64,000 nucleotides of DNA from an uncultured Tateyamaria sp. (GCF_947503415.1 NZ_CANNDS010000001.1:964501-1028500); one strand, 5' to 3'; shown: positions 52,657 through 62,657, numbered from the stretch's first letter. The notes: generated by a model not told the origin, from the letters alone. Made by a program: numbers and translations.

Positions 52657-52691
52657 TAAGGTCAACCGAAATGAAAAATCAAGCTAGATTT

Positions 52692-53144
52692 TCACGAGCG
52701 CGCAAAAACATCCGTGAGAATCGCTTTAAGGGCCTCGGCATCGCTTTCTGAGAAAGCGTCCGGCTGGTCACTGTCGATATCAAAGACAGCTATAAGGTCA
52801 CCATCGGCATTCAGCACCGGCAACACCAGCTCCGACCGGGTTGAGGTGGCACAGGCGATGTGACCGGGAAAGGCATCCACATCTGCGACCAGTTGCACAT
52901 TGCCCGTGCGCGCCGCGGCGCCACATACCCCCCGGGAGAATGGGATCTGCAGGCAGCCATGACCGCCCTGATAGGGCCCGATCTTGAGCATCTCGGGGGC
53001 CGTCACGCGATAAAATCCCGTCCAGTCAAAGCGGTCGTCGCTGTGATGCACTTCGCAGGCGACCGTGGCCATCAAGGCGACTGTATCGTCCTCGCCTTCG
53101 GTCAGGCTTTGAATTGATTTGGCGAGCATGTCGTAGTCGGGCAC
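52692..53144 (-). CDS. Free methionine-(R)-sulfoxide reductase (GAF domain)
   Basis: 150 residues, a single GAF domain. The three cysteines of fRMsr enzymes are present: Cys64 (GPYQGGHGCLQIPF), Cys74 (SRGVCGAAA) and Cys98 (GHIACATSTRSELVLP). It reduces free Met-R-sulfoxide with thioredoxin. I choose GTG 53144 (AAAAGGA upstream) because family homology starts there; ATG 53129 is an alternative. Confidence 0.93.
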   Translation of the reverse strand: MPDYDMLAKSIQSLTEGEDDTVALMATVACEVHHSDDRFDWTGFYRVTAPEMLKIGPYQGGHGCLQIPFSRGVCGAAARTGNVQLVADVDAFPGHIACATSTRSELVLPVLNADGDLIAVFDIDSDQPDAFSESDAEALKAILTDVFARS

Positions 53145-53164
53145 GGAGTTTCCTTTTATGCGCG

Positions 53165-53207
53165 TCTTGGACTGGGGCTCTGCCCCAGACCCCGTGGTAT
53201 TTCCAGT
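53165..53207 (-). repeat. Dispersed G-rich hairpin element, copy C
   Basis: On the minus strand AAATACCACGGGGT precedes stem CTGGGGC / GCCCCAG (53172-53178 with 53182-53188 on the plus strand), loop AGA. It lies 11 bases downstream of the thiolase stop and 21 before the GAF-domain start. Closest in sequence to the copy at the right edge (63971-64000). Confidence 0.7.
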
Positions 53208-53217
53208 CAGAAGAAAC

Positions 53218-54390
53218 TCAAACCCGCTCAATGGCGATGGCTGTTCCCTCGCCGCCGCCAATGCAAATGGCCGCGACACCGCGCTTGAGGTTCCGTTTTT
53301 CCAGAGCGTTCAGCAGCGTCACGATGATACGTGCGCCCGATGCTCCAATCGGGTGACCCAAGGCGCATGCACCGCCGTTTACGTTGACGACATCATGGCT
53401 GAGTCCCATTTCCCGCATGAACGCGAGCGGAACAACGGCAAAGGCTTCGTTCACCTCCCACAGGTCCACATCCTCTTTCGCCCAGCCGATCCGGTCGAGC
53501 AGCTTTTGCGCGGCGGGTACGGGGGCTGTTGTGAACAGGCCAGGTGCTTGCGCGTGGCTGGCATGACCGAGAATACGTGCGCGGACGTTCAGATTGCGCT
53601 CCGTGGCCGCGTCTTCCGATGCCAGAACCAGCGCCGCGGCCCCATCAGAGATGGACGATGAATTGGCTGCCGTCACCGTGCCGCCATCGCGGAATGCCGG
53701 TTTCAGGTGTGGGATCTTGTCTGGGAGCGCTGTTCCGGGTTGTTCGTCCGTCTGCACCACCACCGCGCCTTTTCGCGTCTTGACCTCTACCGCCGCGACT
53801 TCATCCTCGAACGCGCCCGTATCTATCGCAGCCTGTGCACGGCTGAGAGATGTCAGCGCGAACGCATCCTGCACCTCTCGGGTGAATTGGTAAGTCTCGG
53901 CGCAGTCTTCGGCAAAAGTGCCCATAAGACGGCCTTTGTCATAGGCGTCTTCGAGCCCGTCGAGAAACATGTGATCAATGACCTGCCCATGGCCCAATCG
54001 CGCGCCGTTGCGCATCTTGGGCAGCATGTAAGGGGCGTTTGTCATACTCTCCATCCCGCCCGCAATCATGGTGTCGGCGTGGCCCAGGGCGATCTGGTCA
54101 AAGGCCATCATCGCCGCCTTCATGCCCGATCCACACATCTTGTTGAGGGTGGTGGCGGGCACTTCTTCACCCAAACCGGCTGCAAAACCTGCCTGCCGGG
54201 CCGGGGCCTGACCCTGACCCGCGGGCAAGACGCAACCCATCAGCACTTCATCCACGGTCGCCGCACCGGCGCCCTCCAACGCGGATTTGATCGCGATGCC
54301 GCCCAATGCAGAGGCAGACATGTCTGACAACGCGCCTTGGAAGCCGCCCATGGGGGTGCGCGAAGCACCTGCGATCACAACTGGTTTCAT
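53218..54390 (-). CDS. Thiolase (acetyl-CoA C-acetyltransferase type)
   Basis: 390 residues. The nucleophile Cys is in [18 protein letters not shown] (about residue 88), the catalytic His in [17 protein letters not shown], and the second Cys in [18 protein letters not shown]. It condenses or cleaves acetoacetyl-CoA (PhaA/AtoB type); it could also act in beta-oxidation. The gene stands alone, without an adjacent reductase or CoA-transferase. Confidence 0.94.
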   Translation of the reverse strand: MKPVVIAGASRTPMGGFQGALSDMSASALGGIAIKSALEGAGAATVDEVLMGCVLPAGQGQAPARQAGFAAGLGEEVPATTLNKMCGSGMKAAMMAFDQIALGHADTMIAGGMESMTNAPYMLPKMRNGARLGHGQVIDHMFLDGLEDAYDKGRLMGTFAEDCAETYQFTREVQDAFALTSLSRAQAAIDTGAFEDEVAAVEVKTRKGAVVVQTDEQPGTALPDKIPHLKPAFRDGGTVTAANSSSISDGAAALVLASEDAATERNLNVRARILGHASHAQAPGLFTTAPVPAAQKLLDRIGWAKEDVDLWEVNEAFAVVPLAFMREMGLSHDVVNVNGGACALGHPIGASGARIIVTLLNALEKRNLKRGVAAICIGGGEGTAIAIERV

Positions 54391-54481
54391 GGCCTGTGTC
54401 TCCGGTCTGATGGTGGCAACCTAATAGTAAGGATTGCGGCCTAGACAGACAATGTAACCAGAGAATTGCAAGAGGGCGCGC

Positions 54482-54820
54482 ATGGATCTTCGCAGCCGAT
54501 CAGAAGACACACTGCAAGTGGTGTCAGTGCACGACAGCCGCATCGACGCAGCCGTGGCTATCGAATTCAAGGAAGCCATGCGCAGCGCAACCGATGGCGG
54601 CAACGACACCGTCGTGCTGGATTTGAGCGAGGTTCAGTTCATCGATTCCAGCGGTCTGGGCGCAATCGTTGCCGCAATGAAGCAGATGGGGCAGTCCCGC
54701 AAACTGGCACTGGCCGGGCTGACACCCACCGTCGAAAAGGTGTTTCGCCTGACCCGCATGGACAGTGTCTTTCCCGTTTTTCCGACCCTCGATGGGGCCA
54801 TTACCAAGCTGAAGACCTGA
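54482..54820 (+). CDS. STAS-domain anti-anti-sigma factor
   Basis: 112 residues, a stand-alone STAS domain of the SpoIIAA/RsbV type. VLDLSEVQFIDSSGLGAIVAAMKQM contains the DSSGLG phosphorylation loop (Ser57 the likely site). It should bind an anti-sigma kinase when unphosphorylated. The kinase-like gene follows 14 bases after its stop. No sigma factor or PP2C phosphatase is nearby. Confidence 0.94.
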   Translation: MDLRSRSEDTLQVVSVHDSRIDAAVAIEFKEAMRSATDGGNDTVVLDLSEVQFIDSSGLGAIVAAMKQMGQSRKLALAGLTPTVEKVFRLTRMDSVFPVFPTLDGAITKLKT

Positions 54821-54834
54821 GTTTGTCGCCCCAG

Positions 54835-55299
54835 ATGAAAGTCCTTTCGATGACCCGCACGACATTATTGCCCGTTTTCAGTATCCTGGTGGAGAGTGGA
54901 CAATTGGCCGTCAGGGACGCGCTACGCCAATTGCTGGACGGCCTGAAGCCATTGGACCTCGATGTGGAAGAAGCGGGCACTGTTGAGCTGGTCATGGCGG
55001 AGGCGCTGAACAACATCGTCGAACACGCGTATCCGGAGGGTGACACAAGCGGCCCGATTCGCATTTCGTGCGAGCACGCAAGGGACGGGTTACACCTGAC
55101 CGTTGTTGATGCTGGCCGCGCCATGCCCGATGGCCGCACGCCTGTCGGCGCGGCTGCAGACCTTGATGTCGATTTTTGCGATATGCCCGAAGGCGGGTTT
55201 GGCTGGTTCCTGATCAAGGATCTGGCCAAAGACGTCACATACCAGCGGCACGATATGGAAAATCACTTGCGTATGCGCGTCGCTGTCGCGCTGAGCTAA
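54835..55299 (+). CDS. Anti-sigma-factor serine kinase-like ATPase (RsbW/SpoIIAB type)
   Basis: 154 residues. GHKL-type ATP-binding domain: LVMAEALNNIVEHAYPEG (N box), TVVDAGRAMPDG and GGFGWFLIKDLAKDV (G boxes). It is predicted to phosphorylate the neighbouring STAS protein and hold a sigma factor or other target. ATG 54835 or 54850 are both possible. The target is not in this window. Confidence 0.9.
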   Translation: MKVLSMTRTTLLPVFSILVESGQLAVRDALRQLLDGLKPLDLDVEEAGTVELVMAEALNNIVEHAYPEGDTSGPIRISCEHARDGLHLTVVDAGRAMPDGRTPVGAAADLDVDFCDMPEGGFGWFLIKDLAKDVTYQRHDMENHLRMRVAVALS

Positions 55300-55534
55300 T
55301 CCGCAAAGGTTTTGAGGATTTTGCCGACTTCTCAAAACAGACGCCGATCCACCATATTCCTGCCCAAATCAAACGGCATACAGGTCCTTGTAGCTGCATA
55401 TAGCTTCCCTCGGTGTCGCGTGTAATTGCCCCCACCCAGTGCGCGGCACCGAGGATCTTCTCCCTACAATATCCAGTGGACAACAACCATTCGCCAGTTA
55501 GGTTGCGCCTTGCAACAAAACCTTGGGGACCACC
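55300..55534. other. Non-coding region upstream of ggt
   Basis: 235 bases, the longest gene-free stretch. It contains a GTTGC-GCCTT-GCAAC hairpin (about 55501-55515) and a GGGGA ribosome binding site near the ggt start. I see no credible gene or strong promoter; a minus-strand open frame here lacks coding features. Confidence 0.6.
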
Positions 55535-57109
55535 ATGCGCGACTTTCACCTGCCCGGCCGCTCACCTGTTTTGGCAACCTCCGGCATGTGCGCCACGTCG
55601 CACCCGCTGGCGGCACAAACCGCCATCGAGGTTTTGAAGGCGGGTGGCAATGCCATGGATGCGGCCATCGCCGGGGCAGTACTGCTGGGCATTTGCGAAC
55701 CCCAGATGACCGGTATCGGCGGCGATTGCTTCGTTCTGTGGTCCGATGCGAATGGAACGGTGCAAGCCCTGAATGGCTCAGGTCGTGCACCAGCCGCACT
55801 GGATGCCGCTGAACTTCGCGACGCGGGCGAAACAACCGTTCCGCCCTACAGCGCGCACGCGGTCACTGTGCCCGGCGCAATCGACGCGTTCTGCACCCTT
55901 TCGGATCGCGTAGGCCGTCTTGGTCTTGACCGCCTGCTGGCCCCGGCCATCCACTATGCTGACACGGGAATTCCCGTTGCGCCACGCGTCGCGTTCGACT
56001 GGGCAAAGGATCAAGCCGTTCTGCAAGGATCGGCGCGCGAGGCTTTCCTGTTAAACGGTGCTGCTCCAAAGGTCGGCCAAGCCTTTTCCGCTCCCGGTCA
56101 AGCGGAGGTGTTGCGCCGCATCGCCAAGAATGGGCGGGATGCCTTTTACAGCGGCGAGATTGCCGATGACATGCTTGCGGCGCTCAACGCTCTGGGCGGC
56201 AAGCACACGGCCAAAGACTTTGCGAACACCAAATGCACGGATACCACACCGATCAGCAGCGCCTACAAGGGCGTGGATTTGATCGAGCACCCGCCAAACA
56301 GTCACGGTGCCACTGCCAACCTGATGCTTAACATCCTGAAGCATTTCGACATCGCGGATATGGATCCGTGGGGCAGCCAGCGTGCGCATATCGAAGCCGA
56401 GGCTGCAAAACTGGCCTATGATGCACGCAACCGCTTCCTCGCAGACGCGGACCACACAACACGTGTGGACCACATGATGTCGCCCGAAACAGCCAACAGA
56501 TTGGCGGCACTTATCGACCCTAACAAAGCCATGGCAAACGCCACGAGCTTGAGCGAGCAAGTGCACAAGGACACGATCTACATCACAGTGGTCGACCGCG
56601 ACGGCATGGCCGTGTCCATGATCTATTCCATCTTCCACGGCTTCGGGTCTGGCATCGCCAGCGACAAGTTCGGCATCCTGTTCCAGAACCGTGGCGCGGG
56701 CTTCACGCTGGAGGAAGGGCACCCGAATGAGCTGAAAGGCGGCAAGCGGCCGATGCACACGATCATCCCGGGCATGCTGGCCAAGGACGGCAAGCCGATT
56801 ATGCCTTTTGGCGTGATGGGTGGGGCGTACCAGCCGAACGGGCACGCGCGCGTCGTGTCGAACCTCACCGACTTCGACCTCGACCCGCAGACAGCCATCG
56901 ACGCGCCGCGCGCCTTCTCGGACGCAGGCGACATGAAGGTGGAGAGAGGCTATTCTGATCAGGTGCGCGCAGAGCTGAGCGAACTGGGCCACAAGGTCAG
57001 CATTCCTGATACGGCCATCGGCGGCGCCCAGGCGATCCTGATGCGCGATGACGGTGTGCTGGAAGGGGCAAGTGACCCACGCAAAGACGGCTGCGCGCTC
57101 GGGTACTAG
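55535..57109 (+). CDS. ggt: Gamma-glutamyltransferase family protein
   Basis: 524 residues from ATG 55535 (GGGGA upstream). MCATSHPLAAQTAIEVLKAGGNAMDAAIAGA at the N terminus, the autoproteolytic Thr347 in VHKDTIYITVVDRDGMAVSMIYS, and LKGGKRPMHTIIPGM and PFGVMGGAYQPNGHARV match the Ntn-hydrolase fold. No signal peptide is evident, unlike E. coli Ggt; cytoplasmic members act on glutathione, gamma-glutamyl peptides or other amides. The IYI around the nucleophile differs from the usual THY, so the substrate may differ. Confidence 0.9.
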   Translation: MRDFHLPGRSPVLATSGMCATSHPLAAQTAIEVLKAGGNAMDAAIAGAVLLGICEPQMTGIGGDCFVLWSDANGTVQALNGSGRAPAALDAAELRDAGETTVPPYSAHAVTVPGAIDAFCTLSDRVGRLGLDRLLAPAIHYADTGIPVAPRVAFDWAKDQAVLQGSAREAFLLNGAAPKVGQAFSAPGQAEVLRRIAKNGRDAFYSGEIADDMLAALNALGGKHTAKDFANTKCTDTTPISSAYKGVDLIEHPPNSHGATANLMLNILKHFDIADMDPWGSQRAHIEAEAAKLAYDARNRFLADADHTTRVDHMMSPETANRLAALIDPNKAMANATSLSEQVHKDTIYITVVDRDGMAVSMIYSIFHGFGSGIASDKFGILFQNRGAGFTLEEGHPNELKGGKRPMHTIIPGMLAKDGKPIMPFGVMGGAYQPNGHARVVSNLTDFDLDPQTAIDAPRAFSDAGDMKVERGYSDQVRAELSELGHKVSIPDTAIGGAQAILMRDDGVLEGASDPRKDGCALGY

Positions 57110-57116
57110 GAACGAG

Positions 57117-57142
57117 GTAAGGCGGAGGTGTCCTCCGCCCCG
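57117..57142. repeat. GTAAGGCGG hairpin family, copy 2
   Basis: GTAA then GGCGGAGG (57121-57128), loop TGT, CCTCCGCC (57132-57139), CCG. Identical over 26 bp to 42473-42498. Between the convergent ends of ggt and hspQ. Confidence 0.8.
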
Positions 57143-57146
57143 CCCC

Positions 57147-57473
57147 TCAATTCAGCTGGAAGTGCAGGGGGTAGGACCCGTCCTCAAACGGGCCGAACAG
57201 GTCCGGAATATCGGGGTGGTCCACGGGCTGGCCGGAATAGTCCGCCACCAGGTTCTGCTCAGACACGTAGGCCACGTAGTAGCTTTGATCGTTCTCAGCC
57301 AGAAGGTGATAAAACGGCTGCGCCTTTTTGGGACGGCTGTCCTCGGGGATCGCCTCGTACCACTCGTCCGTGTTCGAAAACTCCGGATCGACGTCAAAGA
57401 TCACACCCCGAAAGGGATGCTTCTTGTGACGGACAACCTGGCCCAGATGATATTTTGCGCGTGTTCTCAGCAT
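57147..57473 (-). CDS. hspQ: Heat shock protein HspQ
   Basis: 108 residues. YHLGQVVRHKKHPFRGVIFDVDPEF, KKAQPFYHLLAENDQSYYVAYVSEQNL and GPFEDGSYPLHFQLN match HspQ/YccV, a hemimethylated-DNA-binding domain protein that modulates Lon and DnaA stability in enterobacteria. ATG 57473 fits the family; the in-frame extension upstream overlaps a divergent promoter and is rejected. Divergent from the AEC gene. Confidence 0.93.
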   Translation of the reverse strand: MLRTRAKYHLGQVVRHKKHPFRGVIFDVDPEFSNTDEWYEAIPEDSRPKKAQPFYHLLAENDQSYYVAYVSEQNLVADYSGQPVDHPDIPDLFGPFEDGSYPLHFQLN

Positions 57474-57558
57474 GACATTGCGCCCCCTAAGGCACGTAAG
57501 TACACGGTGCAAGGGACACTTGTCCAATAATTGAGCGCAATATTGCTGGAAACAGTCT

Positions 57559-58440
57559 GTGAACCTCACCTTAACAGTCCTGCAAATCGTGGCACCCGTT
57601 TTCCTGTTGGCGGGCATTGGTTTCGCATGGGTGAAAGCGGGTCTTGAATACCGCATCCAGTTCGTCACGCAGCTGGCAATGACCTTGTCCCTACCCTGCC
57701 TGATTTTCGTGTCCCTCATGCGGACCGAGATCGATCCGGCGGCCCTTGGTGCTCTCTCCGTTGCGTCGGTTGTTGCATACGCCGCTGTTACTTTGGTGAT
57801 GCTCGCACTGGTCCGATTGGCGCGCTTGAACACACGTACCTATGCGGCCCCACTTATCTTCGGCAACACCGGCAATCTGGGCCTGCCGCTTGCTCTTTTT
57901 GCGTTCGGAGACATCGGGCTCAGCTACGCAATCATCGTTTTCGCGATCATGGCGCTCTGGTCCTATACCTACGGGATCTGGTTGGTTGCAGGTGCGGGTG
58001 CGTTTGGCAAAGTGCTGCGCGAACCGCTGGTCTGGGGAACCGTTCTGGGTGCGTTGTTCCTTTGGCGGGGCTGGCAAACCCCTATTTTTCTGACCAATGC
58101 GCTGGACCTTGTGGGGCAAATGGCCATCCCGATGATGTTGATCACCTTGGGCGTTGCCGTGGCGCGACTGTCCGCCAAGGGTCTTGCGCAAGCCGCCGTT
58201 CTTTCTGCTCTCAAGCTCAGCCTGTGCGTCGGCATTGCATGGGTCGTTGGACGGTACTTCAACCTCGATCCCACCGCCTTTGGCGTGCTGGTTTTGCAAG
58301 TCGCGACCCCGGTGGCTGTTACCTCTTATCTCTTGGCCGAGAAATACGGCGCCCAGCCCGACAAGGTCGCTGGTCTCGTTGTTGCGTCAACCCTCATGTC
58401 GGTTGCAGCACTCCCGGTGATCCTCGCCTTTGTCCTGTGA
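57559..58440 (+). CDS. AEC-family (auxin efflux carrier-like) transporter
   Basis: 293 residues from GTG 57559. About nine to ten helices: LTVLQIVAPVFLLAGIGFAWVKAG, FVTQLAMTLSLPCLIFVSLM, LIFGNTGNLGLPLALFAFGDIGLSYAIIVFAIM (GNTGNLGLP is the family signature) and PTAFGVLVLQVATPVAVTSYLLAEKYG. Bacterial members carry malonate, malate or other acids; substrate unknown. A GCAATATTGC palindrome lies at 57537-57546, 12 bases upstream. Confidence 0.9.
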   Translation: MNLTLTVLQIVAPVFLLAGIGFAWVKAGLEYRIQFVTQLAMTLSLPCLIFVSLMRTEIDPAALGALSVASVVAYAAVTLVMLALVRLARLNTRTYAAPLIFGNTGNLGLPLALFAFGDIGLSYAIIVFAIMALWSYTYGIWLVAGAGAFGKVLREPLVWGTVLGALFLWRGWQTPIFLTNALDLVGQMAIPMMLITLGVAVARLSAKGLAQAAVLSALKLSLCVGIAWVVGRYFNLDPTAFGVLVLQVATPVAVTSYLLAEKYGAQPDKVAGLVVASTLMSVAALPVILAFVL

Positions 58441-58510
58441 CAAATCGTGATTTCCCCGTGCGATATTTTCCGGTAAAGTAAGAAAAAACATAAAAAAGCG
58501 AGTGAGGCAG

Positions 58511-59086
58511 ATGAGCAGACTCTTTCGCGCAATGGCTTTGGTTCTTTTGGCTGCCAGCTGTGGTGGCGGGTCGGGTACGGCCCCCAACCGGCTGGACAAC
58601 GCCTGTTCCATTGTCAGTGAGCGCCCAGAATACCTTCGCGCCTTCAGGGCCGTTGAACGCAAATACGGCGTGCCTGTGCACGTGCAGATGGCGACCATCT
58701 ATCAGGAAAGCAAATTCATCTCGGATGCGCGCCCACCCTACCGCTATGCTGCGGGCGTGATCCCGACGGGCCGCATCTCAAGCGCCTATGGCTACAGCCA
58801 GGCACTGGATGGCACATGGGGTGAATATCTGGACTCGACCGGCAAACGCCGCGCCCGGCGGGACAGCATCCGCGATGCAACCGACTTCATGGGCTGGTAC
58901 ATGGCCGAAACGAATGCTCGGCTTGGCATTCCGCTCAGCGATACCCGCAACCAATACCTCGCCTACCACGAGGGGCGCACCGGCTTTACCCGCGGCTCCT
59001 ACCGCAACAAGGCGTGGCTGATGCGGGTCGCGGGCGAGGTTGACGCCCGCTCTGACATGTACGCGGTACAGCTGCAGTCCTGTTAA
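58511..59086 (+). CDS. Lytic-transglycosylase-like (SLT fold) lipoprotein
   Basis: 191 residues from ATG 58511 with GAGG upstream. The signal MSRLFRAMALVLLAASC ends in a lipobox (LAAS-C). The domain follows: YLRAFRAVERKYGVPVHVQMATIYQESKFISDARPPYRYAAG, where the E of QESKF is the candidate catalytic Glu, then GYSQALDGTWGEYLDST and YLAYHEGRTGFTRGSY. It should cleave or bind peptidoglycan at the outer membrane; activity needs testing. Convergent with lolA. Confidence 0.86.
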   Translation: MSRLFRAMALVLLAASCGGGSGTAPNRLDNACSIVSERPEYLRAFRAVERKYGVPVHVQMATIYQESKFISDARPPYRYAAGVIPTGRISSAYGYSQALDGTWGEYLDSTGKRRARRDSIRDATDFMGWYMAETNARLGIPLSDTRNQYLAYHEGRTGFTRGSYRNKAWLMRVAGEVDARSDMYAVQLQSC

Positions 59087-59087
59087 G

Positions 59088-59681
59088 TCAGTCCGTCGTT
59101 CGACGTGGCGCATCAAAGAGGCGGTTCGAGATTGAGCCGCCTTTTTCCAACTCCGCCAGAATGACGGTCGTCTGACCGCCGCCGCTGTCGTTGATCACCC
59201 ATTGGCGCAGTTCGACCGGGTTACCGGTGAATTTCATCTGGATGTTGCCATATTCCGGATGCTCAGGGTCCTGCGCCGTCACAATGGTGGCCGTGCCGTC
59301 AAAGTCATGCCCCACAACCATATTCGCCCGTGACAGGTTCACATTCCGCGCCAAAATAAGCGACAAGGGCGTGCGACGCAGCGGATATGTCTCGGGCGGT
59401 TGGTTCGATTTTGAATCGACAATGTAGACGGCGTTGGCACTGGCCACGACCAGTCCTTCATTCGGCGCGTTGTATTCAAACCGCATCTTGCCCGGGCGCT
59501 TGATATAGATCTTGCCGGTATCGACAGTCCCGTCATCATTGATCTGCGTGAACGTGCCTTCCGCCGTGCGCAGGTCATTCAAATAGCTGGAAATGGAATT
59601 GAGCGGCAACTTGTCCGCCCACGCCGCTTGTGCTGTCACAACCGCCAGCGCAACCGCTGCCATCCGGGTCATCAGAGTCAT
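59088..59681 (-). CDS. lolA: Outer-membrane lipoprotein carrier LolA
   Basis: 197 residues with a signal peptide (MTLMTRMAAVALAVVTAQAAWA). LNDLRTAEGTFTQINDDGTVDTGKIYIKRPGKMRFEYNAPNEGLVVASANAVYIVD is the classic LolA N-terminal half. The periplasmic chaperone shuttles lipoproteins from LolCDE to the outer membrane. ATG 59681 follows AAAGGTGAG. It sits downstream of ftsK, as often in alphaproteobacteria. Confidence 0.93.
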   Translation of the reverse strand: MTLMTRMAAVALAVVTAQAAWADKLPLNSISSYLNDLRTAEGTFTQINDDGTVDTGKIYIKRPGKMRFEYNAPNEGLVVASANAVYIVDSKSNQPPETYPLRRTPLSLILARNVNLSRANMVVGHDFDGTATIVTAQDPEHPEYGNIQMKFTGNPVELRQWVINDSGGGQTTVILAELEKGGSISNRLFDAPRRTTD

Positions 59682-59777
59682 ACCGCTCACCTTTCGCGTC
59701 TTGGTCTTGGCACTGATATAGGCCGCAACCGACTGATATGCGATATCAACGGGGAGCGATGCTGTGCAGTTCCCCGC

Positions 59778-62639
59778 TTACCCCTGCTCCGGCACCAAGA
59801 TCTCGCGCTTGCCCACATGGTTGGCCGACGACACAACGCCTTCGTCCTCCATCTGCTCAACCAGACGCGCAGCCTTGTTGTAGCCGATGGCCAGTTTCCG
59901 CTGGATATACGAGGTCGAACATTTGCGATCCTTGATCACGATGCCGACGGCCTGATCGTACAGCGCATCCTCACCATCCGTGTTCCCGCCCAGACCCAGA
60001 ACAGCATCAATGTTGCTTTCCTTGTCCTCGGCAGGGCCATCCACGACGCCCGACACATAATCCGGCGCACCAAAGGCCTTGAGGTGGTTCACGATCTCTT
60101 CGACTTCCTCATCGGACACAAACGGCCCGTGACACCGCGTGATTTTCGCCCCGCCTGCCATGTAGAGCATGTCGCCCATACCCAGAAGCTGCTCCGCCCC
60201 CATCTCGCCCAGAATGGTGCGGCTGTCGATTTTCGAGGTCACCTGAAAGGAAATCCGCGTCGGGAAGTTCGCCTTGATCGTTCCGGTGATCACATCAACC
60301 GACGGGCGTTGTGTGGCCATGATCAGGTGGATACCCGACGCACGCGCCATCTGCGCAAGTCGCTGAATACACGCCTCGATCTCCTTGCCTGCCACCATCA
60401 TCAGGTCGGCCATCTCGTCCACGATCACGACGATGTACGGCATCGCCTCGGGCGCGAATTCTTCGGTCTCAAAAATCGGCTCGCCCGTCTCGTCATCAAA
60501 GCCGGTCTGCACGGTGCGCGAGAACATCTCGTCCTTGGACAGCGCCTCTTTCACCCGGCCATTGTAGCCGTCGATGTTGCGCACGCCCATCTTGGACATC
60601 TTGCGATAGCGTTCTTCCATCTCGCCCACGACCCATTTCAGGGCGACAACAGCCTTCTTCGGATCGGTCACAACAGGCGACAACAGGTGCGGAATGCCGT
60701 CATAAACGCTCAGTTCCAGCATCTTCGGGTCGATCATGATCAACCGACATTCCTCGGGCGTCAGCTTGTACAGAAGCGACAGGATCATCGTGTTGATCGC
60801 CACCGATTTACCCGACCCGGTCGTACCCGCGATCAACAGGTGAGGCATTTTGGCAAGGTTCGCCACCACCGGATCGCCACCAATGTCCTTGCCCAAGGCA
60901 AGCGGCAGCTTCTGATTGCCATCACCAAAGTCACGGCTGGCCAAAATCTCCCGCAGGACAACTTTCTCGCGGTTCTCGTTCGGCAATTCGATCCCGATCA
61001 CGGACCGGCCGGGCACCGTCGACACACGGGCCGACAGGGCAGCCATGGACCGGGCGATGTCGTCCGCCAAACCAATCACACGGCTGGCTTTCAAACCCGG
61101 CGCAGGCTCCAATTCGTACATGGTGACCACGGGGCCGGGACGGACCGACACGATCTCACCCTTCACACCGTAGTCGTCCAGGACATTCTCAAGCATCCGC
61201 GCGTTTTCTTCCAACGCCTCATCACTCAGATGATGGCGCTGCACCACGCTGGGGCTTTCCAGCAGGTTCAGGGGCGGCAGTTCAAAGCCCGGATGCGTGT
61301 CCTCAAAGCTCAGCTTCGGCTGCGCTTCCAGTTGCGCACGGGTGCTCGGCTGCACCGGCTTGCGCGTGGGCTGATGCACCACGGTACGCGGTTCAGCCAC
61401 AGGAATGACGGGGGCCGCTTCCACGGGCTCCGGAATGGGCGCATCCAACTGTCCGGGCTCTGGCACATATTCTTGGACAGGTTCCGGCGCATAAGGTGCC
61501 GCAGTCAATGGCGGCTCCATCCGGCCCAATGACGCTGCAGCCGTCAGTGGCGGCTCGGGTGGCAAGATCGCTTGCGGCGTCGTGTTCAGAACCAGCGGGT
61601 CTGGACCGCGGCCACGCCCCTTGGTCAGCGGTGCGACACTCTCGGCCTGCACGGCCGGGTTTGACCGAACACGCGACTTGATGACATCGGCGATCTTGGT
61701 TTTGATCCGCTCGTCGCCCGGACCTTCACCCACATCCACATCGCTGTAGGTCTCGATCAACTCCTGTTCAGGCATTTCATCCGGAACAGGGTCGGACCGT
61801 TTGATCAAGGCAGGCATACGCGCCAGCAGGCTTGGCTTTGCAGCCTCTTCATACTCCGGCTCTTCATAGGCATGCACCGGCGGCACCGCAGCCGCATAGG
61901 CTTCTGCCTCCGCCGCCTCAGCCTCACGCGCCGCTTTACGTTCCGCCTGACGCTCCTGCATGATCCGCGCGGCTTGCACGGCCCCGCTTGCGCCACGGCC
62001 CAGAACAGTCATCAACAGAGCATAGGCCATGACCAGCCCCACCAGCAGGAACCGCGCCAGACGCGCCACTTCCAACCGGGTAAAGCCCAGCACAAACGCA
62101 CCAAACACCACGATCCCGATGCCCATCAACAGCGACATCAGCTTGACGGCAAAGCTCGACCCGAGGGGCAGAACAGTCAGGATGAAGGCCATGACCGTGT
62201 CGCCAAAGAGGCCCCCCAACCCAAAGCCATGCGTCGCCAACCACAGGTCACCCGGCTGCAACGTCGCGGCATAGATTGACCCGAACGCAATCGCGATGGG
62301 TGCAAAGATCAAACGCCCCAGCGCCCGCTCAGTCCCGACATGCAGGGCGAAACGCACGCCCCATGCCATCAGCACAATGGCGATGCCAAAGACACCCCAG
62401 CCGCCGATCATGAACAAAGGTGCAGCAATCGAGGCACCGGTCCGGCCCAACCAGTTCTGCACCGGCGCGTCCGTGGATGCCATCCAGTTCGGATCATCTG
62501 GCGTATAGCTCAGCATCATCGCTGCCGCGATCAGGCCCGCGATCAGCAGGCCGATGCCCACCAACTCGCGGCCGCGTTTTTCCAACGCCACCTGCATCCC
62601 TTGATCAAAAAGCGGATCCCGCCGTGTCTGATATGCCAT
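59778..62639 (-). CDS. ftsK: DNA translocase FtsK
   Basis: 953 residues. Four membrane helices in the first ~190 residues, a Glu/Pro/Ala-rich linker (about 210-440), then the RecA-like motor with Walker [31 protein letters not shown], Walker [14 protein letters not shown] and [12 protein letters not shown], and the C-terminal winged-helix gamma domain ([27 protein letters not shown]...). It pumps chromosome ends through the septum to dif and activates XerCD. Confidence 0.97.
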   Translation of the reverse strand: MAYQTRRDPLFDQGMQVALEKRGRELVGIGLLIAGLIAAAMMLSYTPDDPNWMASTDAPVQNWLGRTGASIAAPLFMIGGWGVFGIAIVLMAWGVRFALHVGTERALGRLIFAPIAIAFGSIYAATLQPGDLWLATHGFGLGGLFGDTVMAFILTVLPLGSSFAVKLMSLLMGIGIVVFGAFVLGFTRLEVARLARFLLVGLVMAYALLMTVLGRGASGAVQAARIMQERQAERKAAREAEAAEAEAYAAAVPPVHAYEEPEYEEAAKPSLLARMPALIKRSDPVPDEMPEQELIETYSDVDVGEGPGDERIKTKIADVIKSRVRSNPAVQAESVAPLTKGRGRGPDPLVLNTTPQAILPPEPPLTAAASLGRMEPPLTAAPYAPEPVQEYVPEPGQLDAPIPEPVEAAPVIPVAEPRTVVHQPTRKPVQPSTRAQLEAQPKLSFEDTHPGFELPPLNLLESPSVVQRHHLSDEALEENARMLENVLDDYGVKGEIVSVRPGPVVTMYELEPAPGLKASRVIGLADDIARSMAALSARVSTVPGRSVIGIELPNENREKVVLREILASRDFGDGNQKLPLALGKDIGGDPVVANLAKMPHLLIAGTTGSGKSVAINTMILSLLYKLTPEECRLIMIDPKMLELSVYDGIPHLLSPVVTDPKKAVVALKWVVGEMEERYRKMSKMGVRNIDGYNGRVKEALSKDEMFSRTVQTGFDDETGEPIFETEEFAPEAMPYIVVIVDEMADLMMVAGKEIEACIQRLAQMARASGIHLIMATQRPSVDVITGTIKANFPTRISFQVTSKIDSRTILGEMGAEQLLGMGDMLYMAGGAKITRCHGPFVSDEEVEEIVNHLKAFGAPDYVSGVVDGPAEDKESNIDAVLGLGGNTDGEDALYDQAVGIVIKDRKCSTSYIQRKLAIGYNKAARLVEQMEDEGVVSSANHVGKREILVPEQG

Positions 62640-62657
62640 GCCTCGCCTCGTCTTTTC

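Noticed and set aside
52627..52665. TTG start for the XRE-cupin regulator
   Set aside because: It would place the palindrome and ribosome binding site inside the gene; ATG 52626 with AAAAGGGA is better.
55235..55549. A possible 104-residue minus-strand gene in the gap before ggt
   Set aside because: It overlaps the anti-sigma kinase end and the ggt start, has no visible ribosome binding site and matches no family I recognise.
57474..57833. A longer N terminus for HspQ
   Set aside because: The added 120 residues overlap the antisense AEC gene and the divergent promoter; the HspQ family starts at ATG 57473.
59628..61532. A long plus-strand open frame antisense to ftsK and lolA
   Set aside because: FtsK Walker and gamma-domain motifs are intact on the minus strand; the antisense protein is Arg/His-rich without known domains.
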